A stretch of DNA of 64,000 nt from contig NZ_CP021324.1 of the NCBI RefSeq assembly GCF_002156965.1, forward strand, positions 1,296,077-1,360,076, written 5' to 3'. The notes under the pieces are model-generated. The model saw nothing but the letters and a program-made list of their open reading frames with translations. It did not search any database and was not told the origin of the DNA. Numbering within the stretch: the first letter of the stretch is position 1; each line of letters begins with the position of its first letter. Origin of the DNA: Candidatus Nitrosomarinus catalina (GTDB taxonomy: Archaea; Thermoproteota; Nitrososphaeria; Nitrososphaerales; Nitrosopumilaceae). The position numbers were made by a program, and so were the translations under genes. This document shows, piece by piece, positions 32,584 through 41,047 of this stretch.

Positions 32584-32613
32584 GATATAAGGAACTTTTT
32601 TCTTTGATTAACA

Positions 32614-32766
32614 ATGGCAAAATATGACGGTCTATTAGGACAACCAATTCTTGAAGTCGAAGAACCTGATAAGGAAGGTGGAATAACTTTCATCTTTAAA
32701 GATAACAGGTTTATGTTTATCAAAGCAGTTGATGGAAAAATTGAAACCGTATCAATTCCAGAATAG
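32614..32766 (+). CDS. Miniprotein, first of a tandem paralogous pair (50 aa)
   Basis: ATG to TAG, 50 residues, too short for a standard ORF cut-off. The core EEPDKEGGITFIFKDN followed by FIKAVDGKIETV is a small beta-rich module. The neighbouring ORF at 32777 has the same plan: VEDPDPEGGMTLHFQEN and KNVDGKL. The duplication and conserved EGG and VDGK positions strongly support coding. Function unknown; it may bind a partner or form a small beta-barrel. Confidence 0.75.
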   Translation: MAKYDGLLGQPILEVEEPDKEGGITFIFKDNRFMFIKAVDGKIETVSIPE

Positions 32767-32776
32767 GTGATTATGA

Positions 32777-32923
32777 ATGGAAAAATTTGATAAACTCAAA
32801 ATGTTGGAATTGGTAAAAGTTGAAGATCCAGATCCTGAAGGTGGAATGACTTTACATTTTCAAGAAAACATTACGTTGAAAATTAAAAACGTTGATGGAA
32901 AATTAGTTTCAGAATTTGTATAA
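32777..32923 (+). CDS. Miniprotein, second of a tandem paralogous pair (48 aa)
   Basis: ATG (MEKFDKLKML) to TAA, 48 residues. An in-frame earlier ATG 4 bases upstream in another frame hits a stop at once, so this frame is correct. The shared features with the previous gene are V-E-[ED]-P-D-x-E-G-G-[IM]-T near residues 15-25, then a strand, then N-V-D-G-K-L near the end. The gene stops one base before the convergent phosphatase gene. The pair suggests a local duplication. Confidence 0.75.
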   Translation: MEKFDKLKMLELVKVEDPDPEGGMTLHFQENITLKIKNVDGKLVSEFV

Positions 32924-33418
32924 CTAATTTCTCACATATTTTTCATAATAACTTATTGCTAATTCCTGTACATCTGATTGAATAGATCCAGGTCTTTCTT
33001 TTCTAATTTTTTCAATTGCTTCTTTAGCTGAAAAATTTTTATATTTTATAAAATAACATGCAAGAATTGTTCCAGCTCTTCCTAATCCTGCAGCGCAATG
33101 AACCATCACAGATTGATTATTTTTTATTTGATTTTGAATAAATTCAACTGCAGAATCTATTCCTTCCATATCAGGAGCATGAAAATCAGCTGTTGGAACA
33201 TGCAGATAATCAATTTTATGAGTCCATTCATCTGGTAGAGGATTTTCAGTCATAGTAACAATTGATTTTACGCCTTGAGTTAGAAGCCAATCAAATTCAT
33301 GAAGTGATGTAGGTATTCCTGAACCAGCTAATTTTTCGTCAATTAACCAAGAAAAATTCGTAGGTTTTTTTGTAATTTTTCCATGAACTTTTCTCCAAAT
33401 ATTACCTGGCTTACTCAT
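32924..33418 (-). CDS. Dual-specificity protein phosphatase
   Basis: A 164-residue cysteine phosphatase. The P-loop HCAAGLGRAGTILACYFI (C-x5-R; Cys near residue 108) is complete. The general-acid Asp is likely in HVPTADFHAPDMEGI near 77, and FSWLIDEKLAGSGIP opens the domain. Small archaeal DSPs of this type dephosphorylate Tyr/Ser/Thr residues. The length is typical. No specific target is evident; the serine/threonine kinase at 48443 could be a functional counterpart only by general reasoning. Confidence 0.85.
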   Translation of the reverse strand: MSKPGNIWRKVHGKITKKPTNFSWLIDEKLAGSGIPTSLHEFDWLLTQGVKSIVTMTENPLPDEWTHKIDYLHVPTADFHAPDMEGIDSAVEFIQNQIKNNQSVMVHCAAGLGRAGTILACYFIKYKNFSAKEAIEKIRKERPGSIQSDVQELAISYYEKYVRN

Positions 33419-33541
33419 ACTATTATCTGATCAACATACTATATTTTTAGCATTACGAAAATATTGAAAATGAATCATTTAAAAAATTAAATCAATTTTA
33501 AAATTATGAAAAGTTAAATACTGTTTTATCAAAATTATATT

Positions 33542-33799
33542 GTGCCTACTGCTTATGTATTATTGAATTCAGATTTAGGTACAGACGTTTCAATAATTAC
33601 TGAAATAAAACAAATTCTTACTGAGGAAAATGTGGAATATGAAGTTAGAGGAGTTTATGGAGTATATGATATTGTTTTAAAAATTTCATCTGATGATGCA
33701 GAGAAATTAAGAGCAATAATTACAAATAAAATTAGAAAAATCAGTAAAGTTCAATCAACACTTACTATGATGGTTATTGAAGAGCAAGAAAATCTATAG
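33542..33799 (+). CDS. Lrp/AsnC ligand-binding (RAM) domain protein
   Basis: An 85-residue protein, GTG start, consisting only of the RAM domain of Lrp-family regulators. Visible are TAYVLLNSDLGTDVSIITEIKQIL, VYGVYDIVLKISSDD (the GxYDxxL turn that binds amino-acid effectors) and VQSTLTMMVI. It lacks the N-terminal HTH. Such stand-alone RAM proteins may sense amino acids or form mixed oligomers with full-length Lrp. Its end overlaps the convergent aminotransferase gene by 6 bp. Confidence 0.8.
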   Translation: MPTAYVLLNSDLGTDVSIITEIKQILTEENVEYEVRGVYGVYDIVLKISSDDAEKLRAIITNKIRKISKVQSTLTMMVIEEQENL

Positions 33800-34945
33800 T
33801 TTTTTAATTTCATCAATTACTTTTAGCATATCTGATTCGTTATTAAAAAAATGAGGCGATACACGAATAATCTTTTTTTCCATTATTTCTCTAACCGCTA
33901 AAATAATATTTTGTTTTTCAAGTTTTTTGACAACTTTTTCTGAATCAAAATTCTTGATGTTAAACGAGACAATACTGGTTCGTTTATCTGGATCCTCTGG
34001 GCCGTATAAAACAACATCAGGGATTTTCATTAATTCATCTCTAAAAATATTAGATAAATTTTGATTTTTTTTGCGAATATTTTCCATACCAAAATTTAAC
34101 AGATATTTTACTGAAGATTCTAATCCAACAATTCCAACATAATTTCTAAAACCAGTTTGAAACTTTTCAGGTATATCCTTAAAAATTAAATTATTGTCAT
34201 TTTCAATTATTGCAGATTCACCTCCAACAGTTTTTGGCTCTAATAATTCACTTGATTCTTTTTTACAATAAAACAAACCTGTTCCCATTGGTCCACACAA
34301 CCATTTAGACCCATTAAATGACATAAAATCACATCCCAATTTTGATACATCATGTGTACCAATACACCCAATTGTTTGTGCACTATCAATAAAAAATGGG
34401 ATTTCCTTTTTTAGTGAAGCAGAAATTTTTTCGACAGGTAAAATGGAACCAGTGTTATACAAAGCATGACTTATAGCTAATAATTTTGTATTGTTATCTA
34501 CATTTGATTTTAAGTCATCTAATTTAAAAAACCCATTTGAATCAATTGGAAGATTTCTAACTGAAATTTTATTTTTTAATTTAATCCACGGATAAAAATT
34601 GGAATGATGTTCATGAGTCATTCCTCTAATTATGATGTTAGAGGAATCATCAAAAGATAAACCATTTGCAACAATATTAATTCCATCAGTAGTACTTTGA
34701 GTCAAAATTACTTCTTCAGACTTGCAACAAATAATTTTAGCAATAATTTTTCTTACATTATTGAGTTTTTCTTCAATTAAGCATGCTGAATCGCTAGAAT
34801 CAGGTCCTAGAGAATTGTATGAAATTAGAAAATCATTCATTGCACTAATGCTCTGAGAAGGCATTAAAGAAACAGATGCATTATTCAAATAGATTTTGTT
34901 GGATACAGGAAAATCAGCAGAAATATCTTTTGACATTAAATTCAT
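33794..34945 (-). CDS. Class V aminotransferase, cysteine-desulfurase-like
   Basis: A 383-residue PLP enzyme. YLNNASVSLMPSQ starts the fold, LTQSTTDGINIVANGL binds phosphate, HALYNTGSILPVEKI and FFIDSAQTIGC hold the PLP Asp, and FNGSKWLCGPMGTGLFYCKK carries the Schiff-base Lys (near residue 217). The pattern fits the SufS/CsdA or selenocysteine-lyase group, but the C-terminal active Cys loop is not obvious, so an isopenicillin-epimerase-like activity is also possible. Confidence 0.78.
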   Translation of the reverse strand: MNLMSKDISADFPVSNKIYLNNASVSLMPSQSISAMNDFLISYNSLGPDSSDSACLIEEKLNNVRKIIAKIICCKSEEVILTQSTTDGINIVANGLSFDDSSNIIIRGMTHEHHSNFYPWIKLKNKISVRNLPIDSNGFFKLDDLKSNVDNNTKLLAISHALYNTGSILPVEKISASLKKEIPFFIDSAQTIGCIGTHDVSKLGCDFMSFNGSKWLCGPMGTGLFYCKKESSELLEPKTVGGESAIIENDNNLIFKDIPEKFQTGFRNYVGIVGLESSVKYLLNFGMENIRKKNQNLSNIFRDELMKIPDVVLYGPEDPDKRTSIVSFNIKNFDSEKVVKKLEKQNIILAVREIMEKKIIRVSPHFFNNESDMLKVIDEIKKL

Positions 34946-34968
34946 TATTATATCTGTAAAGTCCTACT

Positions 34969-35583
34969 TTGGTGTTGGATAAAAATCCTGAGATAAATCT
35001 AAATGATGATCTTAAGTGTATTCAAAATGAATTTAAAAATAATGTACCTAGTTTAGTTTTATGTTTAAATTCATTTCACAAAATTGAATTTTTAGATAAA
35101 TTAATTTCTTCTATAAAAAATCCAATTATTTTTGTCGATATGGATTTGTTATATTCTGGATATATTGAGTCAAAAATGATAAAACAAAAAGAGAATGTAG
35201 AAATTTTTAGACCAAATAAGCTTGATTGGAAAGAAAGATTATCAGAAATTATTTGTAAAATTTCAGAAAAAGAATTTTTTATTATTATTGATTCATTTAA
35301 TGGAATTTACAATTTATTTGATGATTTAGAATCTGCCAGATTTGTTAATTCATGTTTAATGCTACTTTCATCATTAAGTAAACAAAGTGATTGTACAGTT
35401 GTAGTGACTGGTATGGCTAAAAATAAAGATAATTATGAATGGATTTTATCTCCAGGAGGTAAACACGTTATGAAATTATCTGAAACTAATCTATATTTTT
35501 TAAAAAAAATTCAAAATAAACTCACAATTAGAATTATTGATAACGATCAGAACAAAGCAAAAGAAAAAAACAAAGCGATCTAG
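34969..35583 (+). CDS. RecA-fold-like protein lacking a Walker A motif
   Basis: A 204-residue soluble protein. The strand pattern follows a RecA/KaiC core: PSLVLCLNSFHK, IIFVDMDLLYSGY, FFIIIDSFNGIYN (Walker-B-like Asp, about 102-114), CTVVVTGMAK (about 143-152) and a C-terminal NLYFLKK plus LTIRIID hairpin. A GxxxxGKT motif is absent, so ATP binding is doubtful. The start may be TTG 34969, GTG 34972 or TTG 34975. The resemblance is to RadB/RadC-like paralogues; the function is unknown. Confidence 0.5.
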   Translation: MVLDKNPEINLNDDLKCIQNEFKNNVPSLVLCLNSFHKIEFLDKLISSIKNPIIFVDMDLLYSGYIESKMIKQKENVEIFRPNKLDWKERLSEIICKISEKEFFIIIDSFNGIYNLFDDLESARFVNSCLMLLSSLSKQSDCTVVVTGMAKNKDNYEWILSPGGKHVMKLSETNLYFLKKIQNKLTIRIIDNDQNKAKEKNKAI

Positions 35584-35586
35584 ATC

Positions 35587-35619
35587 AAACGCCGTTATAA
35601 AATTTGAAACGCCGTTATA
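35587..35619 (+). promoter_or_regulatory. Direct-repeat operator upstream of ferredoxin
   Basis: AAACGCCGTTATA occurs at 35587-35599 and again at 35607-35619, perfectly repeated with a 20-bp period (about two helical turns). It is GC-richer than the surrounding AT-rich sequence. It lies upstream of a TATA-like AATTATATTA at about 35637-35646, so a regulator bound here could act as an activator of the ferredoxin gene at 35674. Confidence 0.6.
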
Positions 35620-35636
35620 GGTCTAAAAATTTAGGT

Positions 35637-35646
35637 AAATTATATT
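35637..35646 (+). promoter_or_regulatory. TATA box of the ferredoxin gene
   Basis: AATTATATTA is about 28-37 bp before the ATG at 35674, consistent with a nearly leaderless transcript. The operator repeats lie directly upstream. Confidence 0.5.
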
Positions 35647-35673
35647 AAGCACGGATCTCGATTTAATTTTGTT

Positions 35674-35973
35674 ATGCCAGTAGGAATTATTCCAGACATA
35701 AGTGAACAAATGTGTATCGGATGCGCACTCTGTGTAGAAATCTGTACAACACTTGGTCCTGATGTCCTTAGAGTAAAACCAGTTGAAGGCTGGAAAAGAG
35801 GTAAAGCATTTGTCTTCTACCCAGAAAGATGTATTTCTGATGGTGCATGCATCGGTGTATGCCCAACAAAAGCAATCTTTTGGATGAGACCAATGGACTT
35901 TACAGTTGGACAACCAGTTCCACTCTACAAGAACTCAGTCTTCGTCAAAGGTTGGACTGAATTAATCGATTAG
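35674..35973 (+). CDS. Ferredoxin, two [4Fe-4S] clusters
   Basis: A 99-residue electron carrier. Cluster ligands are CIGCALCVEIC (CxxCxxCxxxC, about residues 14-24) and CISDGACIGVCP (about 53-64), the second with a Cys-x5-Cys-x3-Cys spacing. A 20-residue insertion separates the motifs, and the C-terminal tail of about 30 residues is longer than in minimal ferredoxins. Codons such as AAG, CTC and GTC are more frequent than in neighbours, which suggests high expression. The gene has its own promoter with a duplicated operator-like element. Confidence 0.88.
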   Translation: MPVGIIPDISEQMCIGCALCVEICTTLGPDVLRVKPVEGWKRGKAFVFYPERCISDGACIGVCPTKAIFWMRPMDFTVGQPVPLYKNSVFVKGWTELID

Positions 35974-36034
35974 ATTAGTTCTACAATTTTTAATTTCTTT
36001 TTATTATTTTTAAATAAGTTTACTTGTATCAAAT

Positions 36035-37189
36035 CTAATTTTTAGAAAATTTGAATTTTGATTTCCAATTTGAAGTTGATTTCTTAGTTGGTTTTTTTGA
36101 TAAATTATCCAACATGTCATAAGTAATAGTAAATCCATTTCCGACCATAGTAGCATCTTTATTGTAATTTTCTTTATGAGGAACAAATTCATCAGCTAAG
36201 TCTTTAATTTTTTTAGTTTTAAGATCAAACAATCGGATCTTTTTACCATTTTCCAATTCAATAATTGCATCACCACTTAATCCTTGAATAGAAAATGTTT
36301 CAAAAAATCTAATTGAACCATTTTGTTTTAATTTAATTACACAATCATAAGTTAACTTACTGCCATAAAATAAAATTTCACGTGCAGAGATAACTGCATC
36401 TTCTTCAACATTTAAAACAATGATTGAATCTGCTACGAGAGATACAGTATTTACAACATTTTCAGCAACAATTTTTCCTTCTGGTGCAGATATAGTTGTT
36501 CTATGTTCTTGAATTTGAAAAACTCCAACTCTACCTTCTTTATCTTCAACTCTAAATTTTCTACCATAAATATTACCTACAACTGCATTTCCATTATCTA
36601 CAAAAATTTGTGCACCATTTTCAATTTTATATTTATTTTCTAGTGGTTCAATGAATTTGAAATCACCTTTAGTTAAACGAATATTAGTTTTATATTCTTG
36701 AGTCCATGAAGGGCTAGTAATACTTCCTTGCATAATTATAGGCCCATCATAAGTTAAACTTCCAGCCATAAAATTACCTTTAATAGATAATGTTCCTGTT
36801 GCTTTCCTTTCTAATTCAATTTCACCAAGAGTTTTAGAACCAAATAATCTGCTAGCAGTTGCATTTGAACGATTTAAAGCAGATGCCCATTCTTCAGCAG
36901 TTTTCATTTCTTTAGATAATTCTTGACCTAAAATCTGATTTTTCCTTCTAACATCCTCTTCGCTTTCATCAGAATAAACTCTAGAGTTTTTGATTTTTTC
37001 GATATCAGTATCAGGATATTTTTTTCCAATTTTTAGATCATCGTATGCTTGTTTGATTTTAATGAATTGTTCATTTTCTCCTCCTCGATCTGAGTGAAAT
37101 TGTAAAGCTAACCTTCTGAATGCGTCCCTAATCTCTTTTTCAGTAGTTCCTTCTACAATACCTAAAATATCATAATTAGATTCTACCAT
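36035..37189 (-). CDS. J-domain protein fused to a beta-rich C-terminal domain
   Basis: A 384-residue protein. Residues 1-65 form a J-domain (YDILGIVEGTTEKEIRDAFRRLALQFHSDRGG), but the essential HPD tripeptide reads H-S-D. Residues 66-120 are a helical linker. From about 125 to 340 the sequence is strongly beta-patterned, with repeated G-x-hydrophobic turns (LSIKGNFMAGSLTYDGPIIM, VSLVADSIIVLNVEEDAVIS). The tail is Lys/Ser-rich. The protein may interact weakly or not at all with DnaK. Its C-terminal domain resembles no family I know. Confidence 0.65.
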   Translation of the reverse strand: MVESNYDILGIVEGTTEKEIRDAFRRLALQFHSDRGGENEQFIKIKQAYDDLKIGKKYPDTDIEKIKNSRVYSDESEEDVRRKNQILGQELSKEMKTAEEWASALNRSNATASRLFGSKTLGEIELERKATGTLSIKGNFMAGSLTYDGPIIMQGSITSPSWTQEYKTNIRLTKGDFKFIEPLENKYKIENGAQIFVDNGNAVVGNIYGRKFRVEDKEGRVGVFQIQEHRTTISAPEGKIVAENVVNTVSLVADSIIVLNVEEDAVISAREILFYGSKLTYDCVIKLKQNGSIRFFETFSIQGLSGDAIIELENGKKIRLFDLKTKKIKDLADEFVPHKENYNKDATMVGNGFTITYDMLDNLSKKPTKKSTSNWKSKFKFSKN

Positions 37190-37294
37190 TTTTTATCAAC
37201 CTAGTTAGGATCTGTAATCATTTTCCTATACTTGTAGTTTATTACATTAGAGAATATCAATGATTTGGAAATTCTTTTAAAAATACTCGTAGAG

Positions 37295-37972
37295 TTAATT
37301 TTTTCTTGTTTTTAACAAGGCAATAATTGCTATTATGATGCCAATAATTGTAATTGGCAATACTACAACATATGCTCCATCTATTTCATCCTGTTTGTTA
37401 TCATTAGAAACTTCTAAATTTTTAATGGTGTTTTCTAATAAAGTAATTCTTTGTTCAAGTTTTGAATTATCATCAATTACTTCAGTTAAAGCCAAATCAG
37501 CAGATTGAGGAAATTCAATGTATGATCTTTCTGCAATTGGTGGTGGATGCATGGATAAATTAACAGGTGTCTCCAATATTTTTCCAATTAGATTTGCCTG
37601 AAAATATCCTGATACAGTAGGAGTAATGAAGGCATAATATTTTCCGGGAACATCATGATCTGCTACAAAAGGCAGAGTAATAGTTTGAGTATTATCATAT
37701 ACAAATTGAATTTTTAATAATTTTCTTAATCCTTCAATACCATTTTTAAATTCTTGAGAATTTGCACATTCTAGTAAAATTGGAATATCAGGACATGCTT
37801 CTAACGGACTAACATACAATTCAAGTCCATTGGTCTCACCTGATATAACGGGTTCATTCATCCAACCAATTTCTACACGATATTCTCCAACTGCATCTAC
37901 TGTATGTCCATAGGCAATTCCAGCAAAACTGGGAATAAACAATAATGAAAGTAAAAGATATTTGTAATTCAT
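37295..37972 (-). CDS. Secreted, C-terminally anchored protein, unknown
   Basis: A 225-residue protein. The signal peptide MNYKYLLLSLLFIPSFAGIAYG ends before HTVDAVGEYRVEIGWM, a beta-sandwich-like start. Two Cys (ACPDIPILLEC) may form a disulfide. A coiled-coil stretch (DNSKLEQRITLLENTIKNLEV, about 165-190) leads to a single C-terminal membrane helix (YVVVLPITIIGIIIAIIALL) with a short basic tail. The mature domain therefore faces outside. The N-terminal His after the signal is where CopC-like copper proteins bind metal, but this is speculative. Confidence 0.6.
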   Translation of the reverse strand: MNYKYLLLSLLFIPSFAGIAYGHTVDAVGEYRVEIGWMNEPVISGETNGLELYVSPLEACPDIPILLECANSQEFKNGIEGLRKLLKIQFVYDNTQTITLPFVADHDVPGKYYAFITPTVSGYFQANLIGKILETPVNLSMHPPPIAERSYIEFPQSADLALTEVIDDNSKLEQRITLLENTIKNLEVSNDNKQDEIDGAYVVVLPITIIGIIIAIIALLKTRKN

Positions 37973-38024
37973 AATAAAAAATTAAAATCTAATTTTAAAA
38001 ATGTTATTTTTGAGATTTGTACCA

Positions 38025-39470
38025 CTAAGCATCTGCATACATAGAAACTTCCCAAGCAGTAGGAGTTTGTGCAAATGCAGTATATTCCTTATATTTTAAT
38101 TCAGAATAAGTTTCAAGGAAGTCTTTTGTAAAAACTTCCTCTAAAAAGTTAGAATCACTACTTAGAGCATCTAGTGAACCTTTTAGTGATACAGGTAATG
38201 AACCAATATTATATTCTCTCTTCTTTTCTGAAGAAAGTTTGTAAACATTTTCTTCAATAGGATCTCCAGGATCAATTTTATTTTTTATTCCATCAAGACC
38301 TGCTAAGAGTAATGCAGCTTCTAATAGATAGATATTTGCAGTAGGATCAGGTACACGATATTCAATTCTTTTACTTTTTTCTTGATTTCTATTATACATT
38401 GGAATTCTTATTGCTGTTGAACGATTTGCCAATCCCCAACAAACATTGACTGGTGCCTCAAATCCAGGAACAAGTCTTTTGTAAGAATTAGTTGTAGGAT
38501 TTGAAATAGCGCATAGTGCTGATGCATGACTAAGTATTCCACCAACATAATATCTACCAGTTTGACTCATTTGAGCAACTTCATCATCATGATCATACAT
38601 GACATTAGTATTATTTTTCCATAAACTTTGATGTGTGTGCATAGCTGATGCATTATCACCAAAAATTGGTTTTGGCATAAAAGTTGCAACTTTATTTTTT
38701 CTTTTAGCTTTGACTTTAACTAAATTTTTAACTGCAATTACATTATCAGCCATTCCAATCATTTCATCATAAACTAAATTAATTTCACATTGGCCTGAAG
38801 TTGCAACTTCATGATGTTCTGCTTCAATTTTTATTCCAAAATAATTATACAAATCATCACATACATCTTTTCTAAATCCTTCAAGTGTGTCCTTTGGTTG
38901 TGATGGATAATATCCTTCTTTGATATCTATAGCAGTACTGACATTTCCTTTAGCCCACGGTGATTCTTTAGATTCAATTGAATAACCTGAACCACCACCT
39001 GAATGGGTTGCAGCATATGGTGATGGATAAACATTAATTGAATCAAAAACAAAAAATTCAATTTCGGGGCCCCAATTCGTGTGAGTAAATCCAAATTCTC
39101 CAAGTTTTTCTGCTGACTTGTGTGCAATTCCTCTAGAATCTCTATTGTATCTATCTTTTTTGTTTGTACTCCCATCATAAAGATCACAAAAGATCCTTGC
39201 ATTTTTTCTATGTCCTGGATCATAGTCATTTGGTAAAATTTTAAATGAATTTGGATCAGGCATTAAAATCATATCAGAATTATTAACAGATTTGAATCCA
39301 ACAATTGAACTAGCATCTAGTTTTTCAAGACCATTTACAAAACTAGTTTCATCAATTGCATAACTAGGCATTCCAACATTATGAAGTTCACCAAAAATAT
39401 CTACAAACCAAAAATCGATGAAAGAGATTTTTTCATCTTCAATAGTTTGTAGTACCTGTTTAGAATCCAA
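38025..39470 (-). CDS. glnA: Glutamine synthetase type I (copy 1)
   Basis: Assimilates ammonium into glutamine. The 481-residue form begins at TTG with LQTIEDEKISFIDFWFVDIFGE. Catalytic landmarks are FVFD, GYYPSQPKDT, AEHHEVATSGQCEINL (metal-binding Glu and His), MHTHQSLW, LVPGFEAPVNVCW and RIEYRVPDPTANIYL. A paralogue lies at 52710-54170. The lack of the bacterial adenylylation Tyr loop is typical of archaeal forms. In an ammonia oxidiser this enzyme diverts ammonium to biosynthesis. Confidence 0.93.
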   Translation of the reverse strand: MDSKQVLQTIEDEKISFIDFWFVDIFGELHNVGMPSYAIDETSFVNGLEKLDASSIVGFKSVNNSDMILMPDPNSFKILPNDYDPGHRKNARIFCDLYDGSTNKKDRYNRDSRGIAHKSAEKLGEFGFTHTNWGPEIEFFVFDSINVYPSPYAATHSGGGSGYSIESKESPWAKGNVSTAIDIKEGYYPSQPKDTLEGFRKDVCDDLYNYFGIKIEAEHHEVATSGQCEINLVYDEMIGMADNVIAVKNLVKVKAKRKNKVATFMPKPIFGDNASAMHTHQSLWKNNTNVMYDHDDEVAQMSQTGRYYVGGILSHASALCAISNPTTNSYKRLVPGFEAPVNVCWGLANRSTAIRIPMYNRNQEKSKRIEYRVPDPTANIYLLEAALLLAGLDGIKNKIDPGDPIEENVYKLSSEKKREYNIGSLPVSLKGSLDALSSDSNFLEEVFTKDFLETYSELKYKEYTAFAQTPTAWEVSMYADA

Positions 39471-39557
39471 TTACTAAATCTTAGAAATTATTTTACTAAT
39501 GTTATCTAGTAAGATAGAATTGGCAATAAAGTCAGGTAATTTTTAGGGTAAAAACTC

Positions 39558-41009
39558 TCAATTGAGTTTATTTTTTTGGATTTCAATCATTCCTTCTTCA
39601 AAGAAGAATTTTTCATCAGATATGGGTTTTAAATCATCTAACCATATTGCATTTTCATCATATTTTGCAAAAAATGGCACATCCACCCAATCAGGATTTC
39701 GGCCTTGTATGAACCTCAAGACAATTACTTTTTGATCATTTACATTTGTAGTTCCCATAACATGGACTTTTCCGGGTGTTGCAGACATACTTGGTCCACG
39801 AACAGTTCTAGCTATTCCACTAACCGAAGAATATGCTTTTTTAAAAATTTCATGCGCTTTAATTAAAGAAATTCCAAAGTAATGTTGAGCACCTGTATCT
39901 CTAACTACAAACATGTAGTATGGAATACAACCTAATTCAACTTGTTTTGTCCACATTTTTGCCCACATTTCTGCATCATCATTGATATGTGTTAAAAGAG
40001 GAGATTGAGTTCTAATTTGAGCACCTGTTTTTCTAACTTCTTTAATTGCATCTTTTACAGCTGGTGTAGATAGTTCATTTAGATGGTTGAAATGAGCCAT
40101 AAATGCAAGATGCAAACCACTTTCAGTGATTTTCTTAAAAACTTGTAACATTTCTTGGGAATCTGAATCTGTCAAAAACTTGTAAGGCCAATATGCAAGT
40201 GCCTTTGTTCCGATTCTAATAGTTTTAAGATTAGGAAGATTTGCATCAATTATTGCATCAATATATTTTGAAAAGATTTTTGCTTTCATGATCATTGGAT
40301 CACCTCCTGTAAATAATACATCTGTAATTTCAGGGTGTTCTCTAACATATTGAACCAGTTGTTCACCTTCTTGCATTGCAAATTTCATTTCATCCATTCC
40401 AACAAATTGTGGCCATCTAAAGCAAAAGCTACAATATGCATGACAGGTTTGACTTTGACTTGGGAAAAACAAACAAGTTTCTTTGTATTTATGTTGCATT
40501 CCGTATAATTTTGTACCATCATTTAGTGTTGGAACATTAAGTTCCATTTGGCCTGCAGGATGTGGATTTAATTGTAATCTAATTTCATTTGCAATCTTAG
40601 TTATTTCTTTTTTATCAGCATTATTTTTTAATGCATCAGCCATCATATCATAATGTTCAGGTTTTAACATTCCTTTTTGTGGAAATGTTAAAACAAAAAT
40701 AGGATCATTTGGAATATTATTCCAATCAATTAATTGTTCAACGACATAATTATTTGCTTTAAATGGCAATACATTTCCTACAACCTCCATCTCAAATTGT
40801 TTTTCTTCAGAAAGTTGTTGAATTTGTGGAAGTTGACGAAAATTTGATAACGTATATGATTTCATAGATGGGGTTTCGTTCCAAATTGATTTTTGATAGG
40901 TCATTTTAAGACTAGTACTGAAACCCTTGTTAAAGGTTACATCAATTATAGGCACAAAATAATGAGTAATAATTGGTAATTTTTCAATATAATCCTGATC
41001 GCTTAACAT
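39558..41009 (-). CDS. Lysine 2,3-aminomutase-like radical SAM enzyme (KamA family)
   Basis: A 483-residue enzyme, ATG start. The radical SAM cluster ligands are C-H-A-Y-C-S-F-C (CxxxCxxC, about residues 188-195). They are followed by TDVLFTGGDPMIM (GGDP, SAM-binding) and by a beta-barrel with a TPGKVHVMG loop, where the PLP-binding Lys is expected. An N-terminal domain of about 150 residues is longer than in bacterial KamA. It probably makes beta-lysine, a precursor of the osmolyte N-epsilon-acetyl-beta-lysine, but no acetyltransferase gene is adjacent. Confidence 0.78.
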   Translation of the reverse strand: MLSDQDYIEKLPIITHYFVPIIDVTFNKGFSTSLKMTYQKSIWNETPSMKSYTLSNFRQLPQIQQLSEEKQFEMEVVGNVLPFKANNYVVEQLIDWNNIPNDPIFVLTFPQKGMLKPEHYDMMADALKNNADKKEITKIANEIRLQLNPHPAGQMELNVPTLNDGTKLYGMQHKYKETCLFFPSQSQTCHAYCSFCFRWPQFVGMDEMKFAMQEGEQLVQYVREHPEITDVLFTGGDPMIMKAKIFSKYIDAIIDANLPNLKTIRIGTKALAYWPYKFLTDSDSQEMLQVFKKITESGLHLAFMAHFNHLNELSTPAVKDAIKEVRKTGAQIRTQSPLLTHINDDAEMWAKMWTKQVELGCIPYYMFVVRDTGAQHYFGISLIKAHEIFKKAYSSVSGIARTVRGPSMSATPGKVHVMGTTNVNDQKVIVLRFIQGRNPDWVDVPFFAKYDENAIWLDDLKPISDEKFFFEEGMIEIQKNKLN

Positions 41010-41047
41010 TTTATTCTAGAAAATAGAACAAATTAAGAAGATAAATT

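Noticed and set aside
36010..36192. 60-residue minus-strand ORF
   Set aside because: It is an out-of-frame shadow inside the end of the J-domain protein gene.
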